The notes below the pieces were generated by a model. It was not told where the DNA came from, did not search any database, and worked only from the letters and a program-made list of their open reading frames with translations. Of a stretch of DNA of 64,000 nt, positions 36,772 through 44,252 are shown piece after piece. The stretch spans positions 294,423 to 358,422 of the forward strand of contig JACKAZ010000004.1 in NCBI GenBank assembly GCA_020634795.1. The letters run 5' to 3'. The translations under genes were made by a program, and so were the position numbers. How positions within the stretch are numbered: the first letter of the stretch is position 1; each line of letters begins with the position of its first letter. The stretch is from Ardenticatenales bacterium. Its GTDB lineage: Bacteria; Chloroflexota; Anaerolineae; Ardenticatenales; Ardenticatenaceae.

Positions 36772-36796
36772 CCATTACGACGCTGTCGCCTACACT
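36768..36796 (+). promoter_or_regulatory. promoter of rpoD overlapping the end of dnaG
   Basis: TTGACC (36768-36773), a 17-bp spacer and TACACT (36791-36796). Its presence argues for a translation start well downstream, not at the TTG that overlaps the dnaG stop. Confidence 0.65.
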
Positions 36797-36881
36797 CGTA
36801 GCAGAGCAACTAGAACAAGTTTTCACCCCGTTTCATGTCCCAATTTCCAACAACCGCCCACCGTGCCATGAGCTATCCACG

Positions 36882-38507
36882 ATGATCCGGACTGAGGATC
36901 GTGCCGCGCTGATCGACGCGCTGGTGGAACAGGCTGGCCCATCCGCGCGATTGACCCGCAAGGAGATCATCGCGCGTGTGGCGTTGGCGCAGCTCCCCGT
37001 GAGCGAGCTGGAAGCGCTCTACAAGACGCTGAAGGAGCGCGGCGTCAGCGTGGGCAGCAAGAGCGATTGGCACGATGAAGAGCCGCTCGATGAGGAGTTG
37101 GACGAGGTTGAAGCCGAGGAAGCGGCGACGATTCAGGACAACTTGGTCGATGTCGGGAACGACCCGGTGCGGATGTATCTGCGGGACATCGGCAAGGTTC
37201 CCCTCCTCTCCAGCGACGAAGAGATCTGGTTGGGCTTGTGGATCAGTGCCCAGCAGTACATCGACGATCTGGCACAGCAGGGCGATGTCCACCAACAGGC
37301 GCGGGCGATCTTCCGCTCGGCCTATTCCACCCTCTACGACAATTGGAAGATCGTCAATGTGGGCTGCAGAGAAGTGGGCATCGACTGTCCGGAGTTCCAG
37401 CAGATCGTGATCGACTTGGAAGAAGTGCAGACGATCTGGCCGCCCCGCCATAGCTTCTACCCCGACCGCTTCTTCAGTCGCTTCTACACCGAATACGATC
37501 ACGAACTGCCCGAAGCGGTCAAGACGCTGAAACACCGGCTCTTCGATGTGCCGCTCAGCCTCCACCTGCTGCCACCCAGCATCGTGGCGGTGCTGAGCAG
37601 CGATCTGCCGACGCTGGACGTGCTGGAAGCGCTGATGCCGGTCGAAGATGAGCTGCTGGTCCGGCACTATCGACGGGTCAAGCTGCGGGCCGAACAGGCG
37701 AAGGATCTGTTGGCGAAGGCCAACCTGCGGCTGGTGGTGAGTGTCGCCAAGCGGTACACGGGGCGGGGGATGGACATCCTCGACCTGTTCCAAGAGGGCA
37801 ACTTGGGCCTGTTGCGCGCGGTCGAAAAGTTTGATCACACCAAGGGCTACAAGTTCTCGACCTACGCCACGTGGTGGATCCGCCAAGCGATCTCGCGCGC
37901 CATCGCCGACCAAGCACGCACGATCCGCATCCCCGTCCACATGGTTGACCTGATCAACCGACTGATTCGCACCAGCCGCAGCTTGGTGCAAGAGCTGGGG
38001 CGCGAACCCTCCGCTGAGGAGATTGCCCTGGCGATTGGGGATGTGGGGTTGGAGCCGTCGGACGTGATCGAGATCCAAGCGGCCCGCGCCGAGCGGCGTG
38101 CGCTGGACCCGCTGATGGCCCGCAAGCTGAAACGGGCCGCCGCCAAGGTGTTGCGCATCATGAGCCTGTCGCAGGAGCCAATGAGCCTGGAGACCCCCGT
38201 TGGCAACGAAGACAACTCCAGCCTCGGCGACTTCATCCCCGATGACAGCGTGACGGGGCCGGTCGATGCGGCCTCGCGCAAGCTGCTCCGCGAGCAGGTG
38301 ATCGAGGTGCTGGGCCAGCTCAGCGAGCGGGAGCAAGCGGTGTTGACACTACGCTTCGGCCTGCTGGACGGCAAGAGCCACACTTTGGAAGAGGTCGGCC
38401 AGAAGTTCGGCGTCACCCGCGAACGGATCCGCCAGATCGAGGCCAAGGCCTTGCGCAAGCTGCGCCACCCCCAGCGCTCGAAGAAGCTGCGCGACTATCT
38501 GACGTGA
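36882..38507 (+). CDS. rpoD: principal RNA polymerase sigma factor RpoD/SigA
   Basis: 541 residues from the ATG at 36882. Region 1.1-like sequence (ALIDALVEQAGPSARLTRKE) is followed by an acidic segment. Region 1.2 is NDPVRMYLRDIGKVPLLSSD. A nonconserved insert spans about 130-290. Region 2 contains KANLRLVVSVAKRYTGRGMD and KFSTYATWWIRQAISRAIAD. Region 3 is RLIRTSRSLVQELGREPSAE, and region 4 ends HTLEEVGQKFGVTRERIRQ. The in-frame TTG at 36768 is also possible, but a good promoter lies over it. The neighbourhood with dnaG and the presence of 1.1 make this the likely housekeeping factor. Confidence 0.93.
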   Translation: MIRTEDRAALIDALVEQAGPSARLTRKEIIARVALAQLPVSELEALYKTLKERGVSVGSKSDWHDEEPLDEELDEVEAEEAATIQDNLVDVGNDPVRMYLRDIGKVPLLSSDEEIWLGLWISAQQYIDDLAQQGDVHQQARAIFRSAYSTLYDNWKIVNVGCREVGIDCPEFQQIVIDLEEVQTIWPPRHSFYPDRFFSRFYTEYDHELPEAVKTLKHRLFDVPLSLHLLPPSIVAVLSSDLPTLDVLEALMPVEDELLVRHYRRVKLRAEQAKDLLAKANLRLVVSVAKRYTGRGMDILDLFQEGNLGLLRAVEKFDHTKGYKFSTYATWWIRQAISRAIADQARTIRIPVHMVDLINRLIRTSRSLVQELGREPSAEEIALAIGDVGLEPSDVIEIQAARAERRALDPLMARKLKRAAAKVLRIMSLSQEPMSLETPVGNEDNSSLGDFIPDDSVTGPVDAASRKLLREQVIEVLGQLSEREQAVLTLRFGLLDGKSHTLEEVGQKFGVTRERIRQIEAKALRKLRHPQRSKKLRDYLT

Positions 38508-38786
38508 GCGGCGAGATAGAGATGCGGAAGAGTCGCGCTGTCGAACGTCCTGTCCCGGTCGCAACTTTTGCATAGCCAAGTCACGCCCGCGTTCTCCCCT
38601 ACGGGACAGTTGAACAAGGGACGGTGGCGAACAGGCCGCATTCCGCTGTGGGGCCATGCCTGGTCCCATGCGCTTGGCAGCGCCATGCACGCGGCGCGTC
38701 AACATGGCAAAGCAGCGTGGGGCGGCGGGGGCGGGGCGTTGGTGTAGCGCTTGGTGCGCTGCGGATTCGTAACGGATAGGGAAAGC
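38508..38786. other. intergenic region with no visible gene
   Basis: About 280 bp after rpoD show no supported ORF, tRNA or strong terminator. A weak hairpin-like GGCGGGGGCGGGG patch is all I see. Confidence 0.4.
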
Positions 38787-39344
38787 ATGGTGATGAGCAT
38801 AGCGGACGCCATCCACCTATACCAGCGTCTAACCGAACAGCAAATCCCCGTCTGGGTCACCGGCGGATGGGGCATCGATGCTTTGCTCGGCGAACAAACG
38901 CGCCACCACGAGGATCTGGATGTGCTGGTTCGTGCAGACGATGTGGGGTCTATTCGTGCGTTACTGGAAGGGCAACACTATAAGCTCAAGCATCTCTGGG
39001 AGGAGAATCGCTGGATCACCGATAGCGCCGGGAATCGAATCGCTACCGCTTTTGTCTTGCACGATCCCAGCGGGCGCGAATTGGATGTGCACGCGCTCTA
39101 TCTCGACGAAGAGGGGAATGGTATTCCTGCCTGGAATGTGGAGGAGAACGTTCGACTCACTCACCGTGAATTGGGAGCAGAGGGGCATATCGGTGGCCAA
39201 GCCGTCCGCTGCCTCTCAGCGTCCTTTCAGATGCGTTGGCACACGGGCTACCAGTTACCAGAGAAACAGGTACAGGATTTGAAGCAGCTCCACCAGCGGC
39301 TGCATGAACCCTATCCGCCGGAACACGCCCATCTTGGTCAATGA
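38787..39344 (+). CDS. nucleotidyltransferase, lincosamide/aminoglycoside-modifying type
   Basis: 185 residues. WVTGGWGIDALLGEQTRHHEDLDVLV (split here as GGWGIDALLG and HEDLDV) is the family signature of LinB/AadB-like enzymes that attach AMP to a drug hydroxyl. HDPSGRELDVHAL supplies the third carboxylate. A C-terminal RCLSASFQMRWHTGYQL block is also shared by that family. GGGA lies five bases before the ATG at 38787. Drug resistance is only inferred; environmental relatives often have unknown substrates. It is alone, between rpoD and mazEF. Confidence 0.8.
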   Translation: MVMSIADAIHLYQRLTEQQIPVWVTGGWGIDALLGEQTRHHEDLDVLVRADDVGSIRALLEGQHYKLKHLWEENRWITDSAGNRIATAFVLHDPSGRELDVHALYLDEEGNGIPAWNVEENVRLTHRELGAEGHIGGQAVRCLSASFQMRWHTGYQLPEKQVQDLKQLHQRLHEPYPPEHAHLGQ

Positions 39345-39429
39345 GCCGCCCTAATCGTGATTCGCGATGCGCGATGGGGCGGACTCACGGCTGTAGGCTG
39401 CAAGAACGGGTGGGTTCCTCGTAAAGAAT

Positions 39430-39459
39430 TTGACAACGTGGTATAACCGCAGTTATACT
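39430..39459 (+). promoter_or_regulatory. mazEF promoter with overlapping palindromic operator
   Basis: TTGACA (39430-39435) and TATACT (39454-39459) are 18 bp apart. Overlapping the -10 is the perfect inverted repeat GTATAAC-CGCA-GTTATAC (39441-39458), suited to a dimeric ribbon-helix-helix repressor. The start codon is only seven bases after the -10, so the message would be leaderless or nearly so if this is the used promoter. Confidence 0.7.
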
Positions 39460-39465
39460 CGTGGC

Positions 39466-39702
39466 ATGAAAACAGCAATTTCTCTACCTGACTCTTTGTT
39501 TGACGAAGGGGAACAAGTGGCGCAGCAATTAGGTATGTCGCGCAGTGAGTTGTATGCCACTGCGCTGGACGCTTATTTGAGTGCTTATCGGGATGAGTCT
39601 GTCACCCAGCAGTTGAATGCCCTCTATTCAGAAGAGCCATCGGCGATGGATGCACTGTTTACCCAGTTGCAGGGGCTCTCTTTGCCAGAAGAAGCGTGGT
39701 AG
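39466..39702 (+). CDS. mazE: antitoxin, ribbon-helix-helix (MazE-like)
   Basis: 78 residues beginning MKTAISLPDSLFDEGEQVAQ, an N-terminal beta strand and helix typical of RHH/CopG antitoxins, with GMSRSELYATALDAYL as the second helix. The C-terminus is acidic and would bind the toxin. Its stop overlaps the start of the toxin gene. The promoter palindrome just upstream fits autorepression. Confidence 0.88.
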   Translation: MKTAISLPDSLFDEGEQVAQQLGMSRSELYATALDAYLSAYRDESVTQQLNALYSEEPSAMDALFTQLQGLSLPEEAW

Positions 39703-40040
39703 TCCAACGGGGCGACGTGTGGTGGGCATCGCTACCTGAGCCAACGGGATCGGAGCCAGGTTTCCGACGGCCCGTCGTGGTCGTCCAAGCGGATTCGTTC
39801 AATCAGAGTCGTATAAATACGGTGCTTTGTGTGGTATTGACGTCGAACATGCGCGTGGGGGCAGCACCGGGCAACGTCCCACTTACCAAACGTGAGAGCG
39901 GCTTACCCAAAGAGTCGGTGGCGAACGTGTCGCAGGTCATCACGCTTGACCGCATCTTTCTGGATGAGCGGCTCTCACAGTTGTCAAGCAAGGCGATGCG
40001 ACAGATTGAAGCGGGCTTGCGACTTGTGCTTGGCTTGTAA
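39696..40040 (+). CDS. mazF: MazF-family endoribonuclease toxin
   Basis: 114 residues from a GTG at 39696 that lies inside the antitoxin's last codons. VQRGDVWWASLPEPTGSEPG and RRPVVVVQADSFN are the SH3-like core of MazF/PemK, and NVSQVITLDRIFL holds conserved residues near the RNA site. These toxins cut mRNA at short sequences when the antitoxin is lost. The last codon abuts a 172-bp MITE-like element, which supplies the stop. Confidence 0.9.
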   Translation: MVVQRGDVWWASLPEPTGSEPGFRRPVVVVQADSFNQSRINTVLCVVLTSNMRVGAAPGNVPLTKRESGLPKESVANVSQVITLDRIFLDERLSQLSSKAMRQIEAGLRLVLGL

Positions 40041-40209
40041 TACCCATTCTCACAGACAATTGTGGATGTGGAATGGACGGTGTAACCGTGGGGCGGGGGA
40101 TTAAAATCCCCGCTGGAGGGCCTGTCGGCCAAGGGCCTGCCTGCGCAGGCCCCTTCGTTGCTGTTACCATTGATCGACGTTGCACAATCAACCATCCGAT
40201 TTGGTTTAA
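40038..40209 (+). repeat. 172-bp MITE-like element with REP core, copy 1
   Basis: It starts TAATACCCATTCTCA and ends CCGATTTGGTTTAATTA, and is over 90% identical by eye to the reverse complement of 60607-60778. The core has the hairpins GGGGATTAAAATCCCC and CCTGCGCAGG separated by GCTGGAGGGCCTGTCGGCC. The first TAA is the stop of mazF. Confidence 0.88.
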
Positions 40210-40387
40210 TTAGCGTGGCCTGAATGCTACTCCAATGAGTTGCCCTGCAGCCCATACCCCATGCTCTATCGCTCATCGATACCCATAGCCCTCTCCGCTG
40301 CGTTTTCCCCAGCTCCCCCACTCACCCAGCTCCGTCAGCGCCATTAGCTCTTCATAAGCAAATTCACGCCCTCACACCTCCACACCC

Positions 40388-41389
40388 TCACACTTCCCCC
40401 AACTCCTGCCTCATCGCCCAAATCTGGTTCCGCAGTTCGTGGAGCTTGGCGATATCCTGATCCGGCACTTCGTGCATCCGCATCTGCCGTTTGAGCACGC
40501 CCAGCTTGGCGGCGGCGTTGTGCATCTCGCCGATCTGGTGCGCACGCCCGAAGCCGTGTTCTCGCACGGTTGCCCACCGCTCCCGTAGCCGCGCCCGGTA
40601 GCTGGCGGCCGCAGTCGCGTGATCGGGCGAAAGCAGGCCGCTAGCGACCTCTTCCCCCAGCTCCTCGCTGATCCAGCGCTTCTCGACGCGCAAGGCCCCC
40701 CACATCAGGGCCAGCCAGAGCAGCGCGCCGCCCCAATCGACCACCAGGCTGAGCAGAATGAAGTTGGCGCTGCCCAGCGAGACGAGGAAGTTGTGCGCCA
40801 TGTGGAGGAAGATCGCCCCTGCCAAGCCGAGGAAGAAGGCGAGCAGCGCTTGGCTGCGGCTGCGGGTGTAACGGGCGTAGGCCAGGCCGATACCAGCGGC
40901 GGAGGTGAAGAGCGCATGGTTCAAGCCGTAAACGATGCCGCGCATGGTGATGAGCAGCGACAGCATCCCCAACCCTTCTTCGGCGGCCTGTAAGTAGTAG
41001 AAGATATTTTCGGTCATGGCAAAGCCGAATCCGACCAGCGCCCCGTAGATCAGGCCGTCCATCAACCCGTCGAACTCGTGGCGGAAGATCAGAAAGATGA
41101 GGACCAACGGCACCGCTTTGGCCGATTCTTCCACCATGGGGGCGATGACGGCGGCACTCACCAAGTCGGCCCCCACCCCCGTCACCACGATGCGCAGCGG
41201 GACTTCAAAGATCAACTCGAAGATCAGCGAGACGATGATCGCAGGTACGGCGCCCCACAGGAAGGTGATGATGAGCAGGTGGAGCGGCTCTTTTTCGTAA
41301 CGATCCAACCAATAGGCCAAGAGGACATAAAAAACGGTTGGCACCACGGCGGCCAACAGGATGAAGAGCAAAATCAGTAGCGAACCCAT
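40388..41389 (-). CDS. PrsW family intramembrane metalloprotease
   Basis: 333 residues, with about eight membrane helices in the first 240 and a soluble C-terminal helical tail. PMVEESAKAVPLVLIF carries the EExxK motif, NHALFTSAAGIGLAYA and FLHMAHNFLV carry the conserved histidines. PrsW of Bacillus cleaves an anti-sigma factor; substrates elsewhere vary. The ATG overlaps the end of the PHP gene by 16 bases. Confidence 0.88.
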   Translation of the reverse strand: MGSLLILLFILLAAVVPTVFYVLLAYWLDRYEKEPLHLLIITFLWGAVPAIIVSLIFELIFEVPLRIVVTGVGADLVSAAVIAPMVEESAKAVPLVLIFLIFRHEFDGLMDGLIYGALVGFGFAMTENIFYYLQAAEEGLGMLSLLITMRGIVYGLNHALFTSAAGIGLAYARYTRSRSQALLAFFLGLAGAIFLHMAHNFLVSLGSANFILLSLVVDWGGALLWLALMWGALRVEKRWISEELGEEVASGLLSPDHATAAASYRARLRERWATVREHGFGRAHQIGEMHNAAAKLGVLKRQMRMHEVPDQDIAKLHELRNQIWAMRQELGEV

Positions 41390-42045
41390 CGATCTATACC
41401 ACCCTTTTTGGCGAATTTGGCGAAAGTTGAAAAGAGGCTCACCCAGCCGCCCCGTCCGTGGCCGTGAATGGTAGCCGTGCGCAACGATTCGATGAATTCG
41501 GTCGGTCCGTCGAAGGGTGGCATCTCGACGAAGGCGCGGCCGATCTCGAAGCTGGCGTGCGCATCGCTGCCCGCGGTCAGCGGCTTGCCATAGTGTGCGG
41601 CCAGCCGTTGGGCCGCAACGTTGTCGGCGGGGCGGACGCAGCGGGCGTTCCAGCCCTCAATCAGGTCGATCTGGTCGAGTACCCCCAGCAACACCGTTTC
41701 CCCCAGCGCCGAGCGGCGACGCACGCTGTCCAGCGGGTGGGGCACGGCCACCACGCCGCCCTGCGCCTTGACCCGCGCGATGGCTTCCGCCAGCGGCAAG
41801 CCCTTGGGAATCTCCCTCTCCAAGAAGTAGCCGATGATTTCGCCCTCTTCGGTCATGATCTCTTCCGCGACGATCACGGGGAAGGGGGCGATGTGGGCGA
41901 GGTCGAGCGCCCCGCGCAGCCGGTTGTGGTCGGTGACGGCGATGCCGGTCAGACCGCGCTGCTGCACCCGGCGAATGATGTTGTCGTAGCTGCTGAGCGA
42001 ATCCCACGACTGGTGGCTGTGCAGATGGAGGTCATAGCGAACCAT
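41374..42045 (-). CDS. PHP-domain phosphoesterase
   Basis: 223 residues. MVRYDLHLHSHQSWDS gives HxH, AVTDHNRLRGAL the second site, and AGSDAHASFEIG a third with Asp and His; these are metal-binding motifs of the polymerase-and-histidinol-phosphatase family. Stand-alone members hydrolyse phosphoesters such as nucleoside phosphates or 3',5'-bisphosphates. The ATG at 42045 lies inside the last codons of the flippase-like gene, and the stop lies inside PrsW, so the three are translated as a coupled set. Confidence 0.88.
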   Translation of the reverse strand: MVRYDLHLHSHQSWDSLSSYDNIIRRVQQRGLTGIAVTDHNRLRGALDLAHIAPFPVIVAEEIMTEEGEIIGYFLEREIPKGLPLAEAIARVKAQGGVVAVPHPLDSVRRRSALGETVLLGVLDQIDLIEGWNARCVRPADNVAAQRLAAHYGKPLTAGSDAHASFEIGRAFVEMPPFDGPTEFIESLRTATIHGHGRGGWVSLFSTFAKFAKKGGIDRWVRY

Positions 42046-43036
42046 CGTAGGAAAGCTCCGTGGGTTCGGTGAGGGGGGCGACGGGCGATGCCGCGAAAAA
42101 GCGTTGTCGTTTCCAGAGCAGGGCGGCGAGGCCCAGCGCGGCGGGCAGCCAGAAGGTGGCAAGGCGCAGCAGCAGGGTGGCGGCGGTGGCGGGCGCGGGG
42201 GCCAGCTCGAAGAAGAGGGTGAGCAGCCCCATCATGCTCCCTTCCGTGCCGCCCAAGCCGCCCGGCAACATCACCACCACGCCGATCACGTTGGACAGGG
42301 CCGCGATGAAGAGCGAATCGGCCAACATGGGAAGCTCCATGCGCAGGCCGAGGCCGATCAGCACCAAGCCGAGCGCCACGCCCTCGGTGGCGCGGGAGAG
42401 CGTGCCGAGCAGGATGCCCGCCACCAGCGGCCGCCATTGCAAAAGGCTGTAGCTGCTCTCGTAGAAGCGTCGCAGGGCGCGCACGCGATCCCCGAACTGC
42501 CCTTCAAGTCGATCCAGCAGCCAAAGCAGTTGCGGACGCATCTGCGCCACGACGATGATCGCCGTCAGCCCGACGACGACCAGCGCCACCACCGGCCAAG
42601 CGGGGGGATAGATCATAAGGGCGAGCGCGGTCATCAGGATCATGCCGATGCCATCGGTCAGCCGCTCCACCACGATGATCGGCAGAGTGTGGGCCATCGG
42701 GGTGCCGCTGAGCTGGCGGACGAAGTAGCTCTTCATCAGGCCGCCCATCTTGCCCGGGGTGAGGATCAGCAGGAAGTTGCTGAGGAAGATGGCCAGACTG
42801 TCGGTGGGGCGCAGCCGCACCCCCAGCCAGCGGAGATAGAGGTCCCATTTGGCGTAGCGCAGCGCCAAATTCAACGCGGTGAGCGCCACGACGGGCGCGG
42901 CCCAGCCCCATTGAAAGTGGCGCAACGTCTGGCGCAGCGCCTCCAGATCCGCGTAGAGCGCGGCCACGGCAACGACCCCCAGCGCCAAAAGCAGCGAGAG
43001 CGCAAGGTTTCGCCAAAGCCGAGGGAACGTTGCCAT
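42032..43036 (-). CDS. lysylphosphatidylglycerol synthase/UPF0104 flippase-like membrane protein
   Basis: 334 residues with about eight membrane helices. RYAKWDLYLRWLGVRL, FLLILTPGKMGGLMKSYFVR and the late MLPGGLGGTEGSMMGLL blocks identify the LPG_synthase_TM (UPF0104/AglD2) family. Members without the C-terminal synthase domain are thought to flip or handle lipids or lipid-linked sugars. It is the first gene of the overlapping set with PHP and PrsW. Confidence 0.85.
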   Translation of the reverse strand: MATFPRLWRNLALSLLLALGVVAVAALYADLEALRQTLRHFQWGWAAPVVALTALNLALRYAKWDLYLRWLGVRLRPTDSLAIFLSNFLLILTPGKMGGLMKSYFVRQLSGTPMAHTLPIIVVERLTDGIGMILMTALALMIYPPAWPVVALVVVGLTAIIVVAQMRPQLLWLLDRLEGQFGDRVRALRRFYESSYSLLQWRPLVAGILLGTLSRATEGVALGLVLIGLGLRMELPMLADSLFIAALSNVIGVVVMLPGGLGGTEGSMMGLLTLFFELAPAPATAATLLLRLATFWLPAALGLAALLWKRQRFFAASPVAPLTEPTELSYDGSL

Positions 43037-43057
43037 GCCGCGTGCGGCGCGGGCCGC

Positions 43058-43558
43058 TCAGTCGATGACCTCGACGTCGACCGCCTGCGGCCCCTTCTCC
43101 GTCTCCTCGATTTCAAAACTGACGCGCTGATCGGGGGCCAGCGAGCGGTAGCCCTCGCCCGCAATGCCGCTGTAGTGAACGAATAGGTCATCGCCCTCGC
43201 CCAAGCTGATGAAACCAAAGCCTTTGCGATTGTTGAACCATTTCACCAGCCCTTCCTGTCGCCCGCCTGCGGTGGTGCGGCCTGCGGGGGCCGGCTCGCG
43301 ATCGACCGACGGGGGCAGATCCTCGAACGGATCGTCCTCCGCAAGCCATGCCGGCAGTTCGGCCTCGTCGCTCATGGGGCGTGGTTCGGGTTCGGGGCGA
43401 GTTCCCTGTCGCTGAAGCTTGATGGCACAGACGGGGCAGTGCGCGGGCGCTTCCACCTGGCCCGTCTCTTCCAGCTGATGGCGCTGTTCGCCGACCGTGA
43501 AGACGAATTGCCCGCCACATTCGTCACAGGTGAGCAGTTGATCTCGAAAGGCAGTCAT
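43058..43558 (-). CDS. zinc-ribbon plus cold-shock domain protein
   Basis: 166 residues. The N-terminal zinc ribbon has LTCDECGGQFVFTVGEQ and HCPVCAIKLQRQ (two CxxC pairs). An acidic linker (residues 60-110) leads to a cold-shock domain beginning EGLVKWFNNRKGFGFISLGE, with the RNP1 motif KGFGFI and RNP2-like DLFVHYSGI. It should bind single-stranded RNA or DNA. The start at 43558 follows GGAG by ten bases. The fusion of ribbon and CSD differs from the usual 67-residue Csp. Confidence 0.88.
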   Translation of the reverse strand: MTAFRDQLLTCDECGGQFVFTVGEQRHQLEETGQVEAPAHCPVCAIKLQRQGTRPEPEPRPMSDEAELPAWLAEDDPFEDLPPSVDREPAPAGRTTAGGRQEGLVKWFNNRKGFGFISLGEGDDLFVHYSGIAGEGYRSLAPDQRVSFEIEETEKGPQAVDVEVID

Positions 43559-43781
43559 AGGAGGCTCCTTGTCTAACTCATGGTGTTGCAATTACAACGG
43601 CGTGCCATGCCGCCACCATTGCGAGGAGGAGTTGGAGCGTCATTGTACCTATAACGGGGCGCTTTGGTAAGTTTTTGGGGACGAGGGGGCGCATCGCAAA
43701 CCGTGGGCTTGCAGAGACGGCACGGTCGATTTGGGTTGGCAGCCCCACAGCCAGCGCCGCAGGCTTGATGCTGGTGCTCCG

Positions 43782-44057
43782 TTACCGCTTGTTGCTGGCC
43801 TTGAAGAGATCCATCAGCTCACCGATCACCCGCTCCCGTTCGGCAGCTTCGTCGCTGCGGATGGCGGTGGTGACGCAGCCCTGCAGGTGATCGGCCAACA
43901 CCTGCTCTTCGACCTTGTTCAACGCGCTCTTGATCGCCTGTGTCTGGTGGATGATGTCGATGCAGTAGGCCTCCTCCTCCACCATGCGCTGCACCGCCCG
44001 CACATGCCCTTCAATCGTGCGCAACCGGCGGAGGAGAGTGGTCGTGTCTTGGCTCAT
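43782..44057 (-). CDS. csoR: CsoR-family copper-sensing repressor
   Basis: 91 residues, all-helical. RLRTIEGHVRAVQRMVEEEAYC holds the first Cys, and LADHLQGCVTTAI holds the His and second Cys, the Cys-His-Cys set that binds Cu(I) in CsoR. Binding copper releases DNA. It lies downstream of copA on the same strand, and an ACCCCCT/AGGGGGT palindrome upstream of copA is a likely target. AAGGGAAT precedes the ATG at 44057. Confidence 0.9.
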   Translation of the reverse strand: MSQDTTTLLRRLRTIEGHVRAVQRMVEEEAYCIDIIHQTQAIKSALNKVEEQVLADHLQGCVTTAIRSDEAAERERVIGELMDLFKASNKR

Positions 44058-44170
44058 GAGATTCCCTTTTGGTGATGCTTGGTGATGGTCCGCGCGGGCG
44101 TTCGTGGAGCATGGCGAATGGCGAATGGGCCCCTTGCTGATACCATTGCTTTCCAAGGGCAACACAAAGG

Positions 44171-44231
44171 TCCCCTAGCTCCCTAAGCTCCCCTAGCTCC
44201 CTAAGCTCCCCTAGCTCCCTAAGCTCCTTGA
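44171..44231 (-). repeat. 9-bp minisatellite, GAGCTTAGG/GAGCTAGGG type
   Basis: Two 9-bp variants alternate for about six units on the minus strand in the csoR-copA gap, making an 18-bp higher-order unit. Confidence 0.9.
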
Positions 44232-44252
44232 GCGCCCGTCCACCCACGCCCC

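Noticed and set aside
36768..36881. TTG start of rpoD overlapping the dnaG stop
   Set aside because: A TTGACC-N17-TACACT promoter covers this position and the extra residues are not sigma-like; the ATG at 36882 was preferred, though neither start has a good SD.
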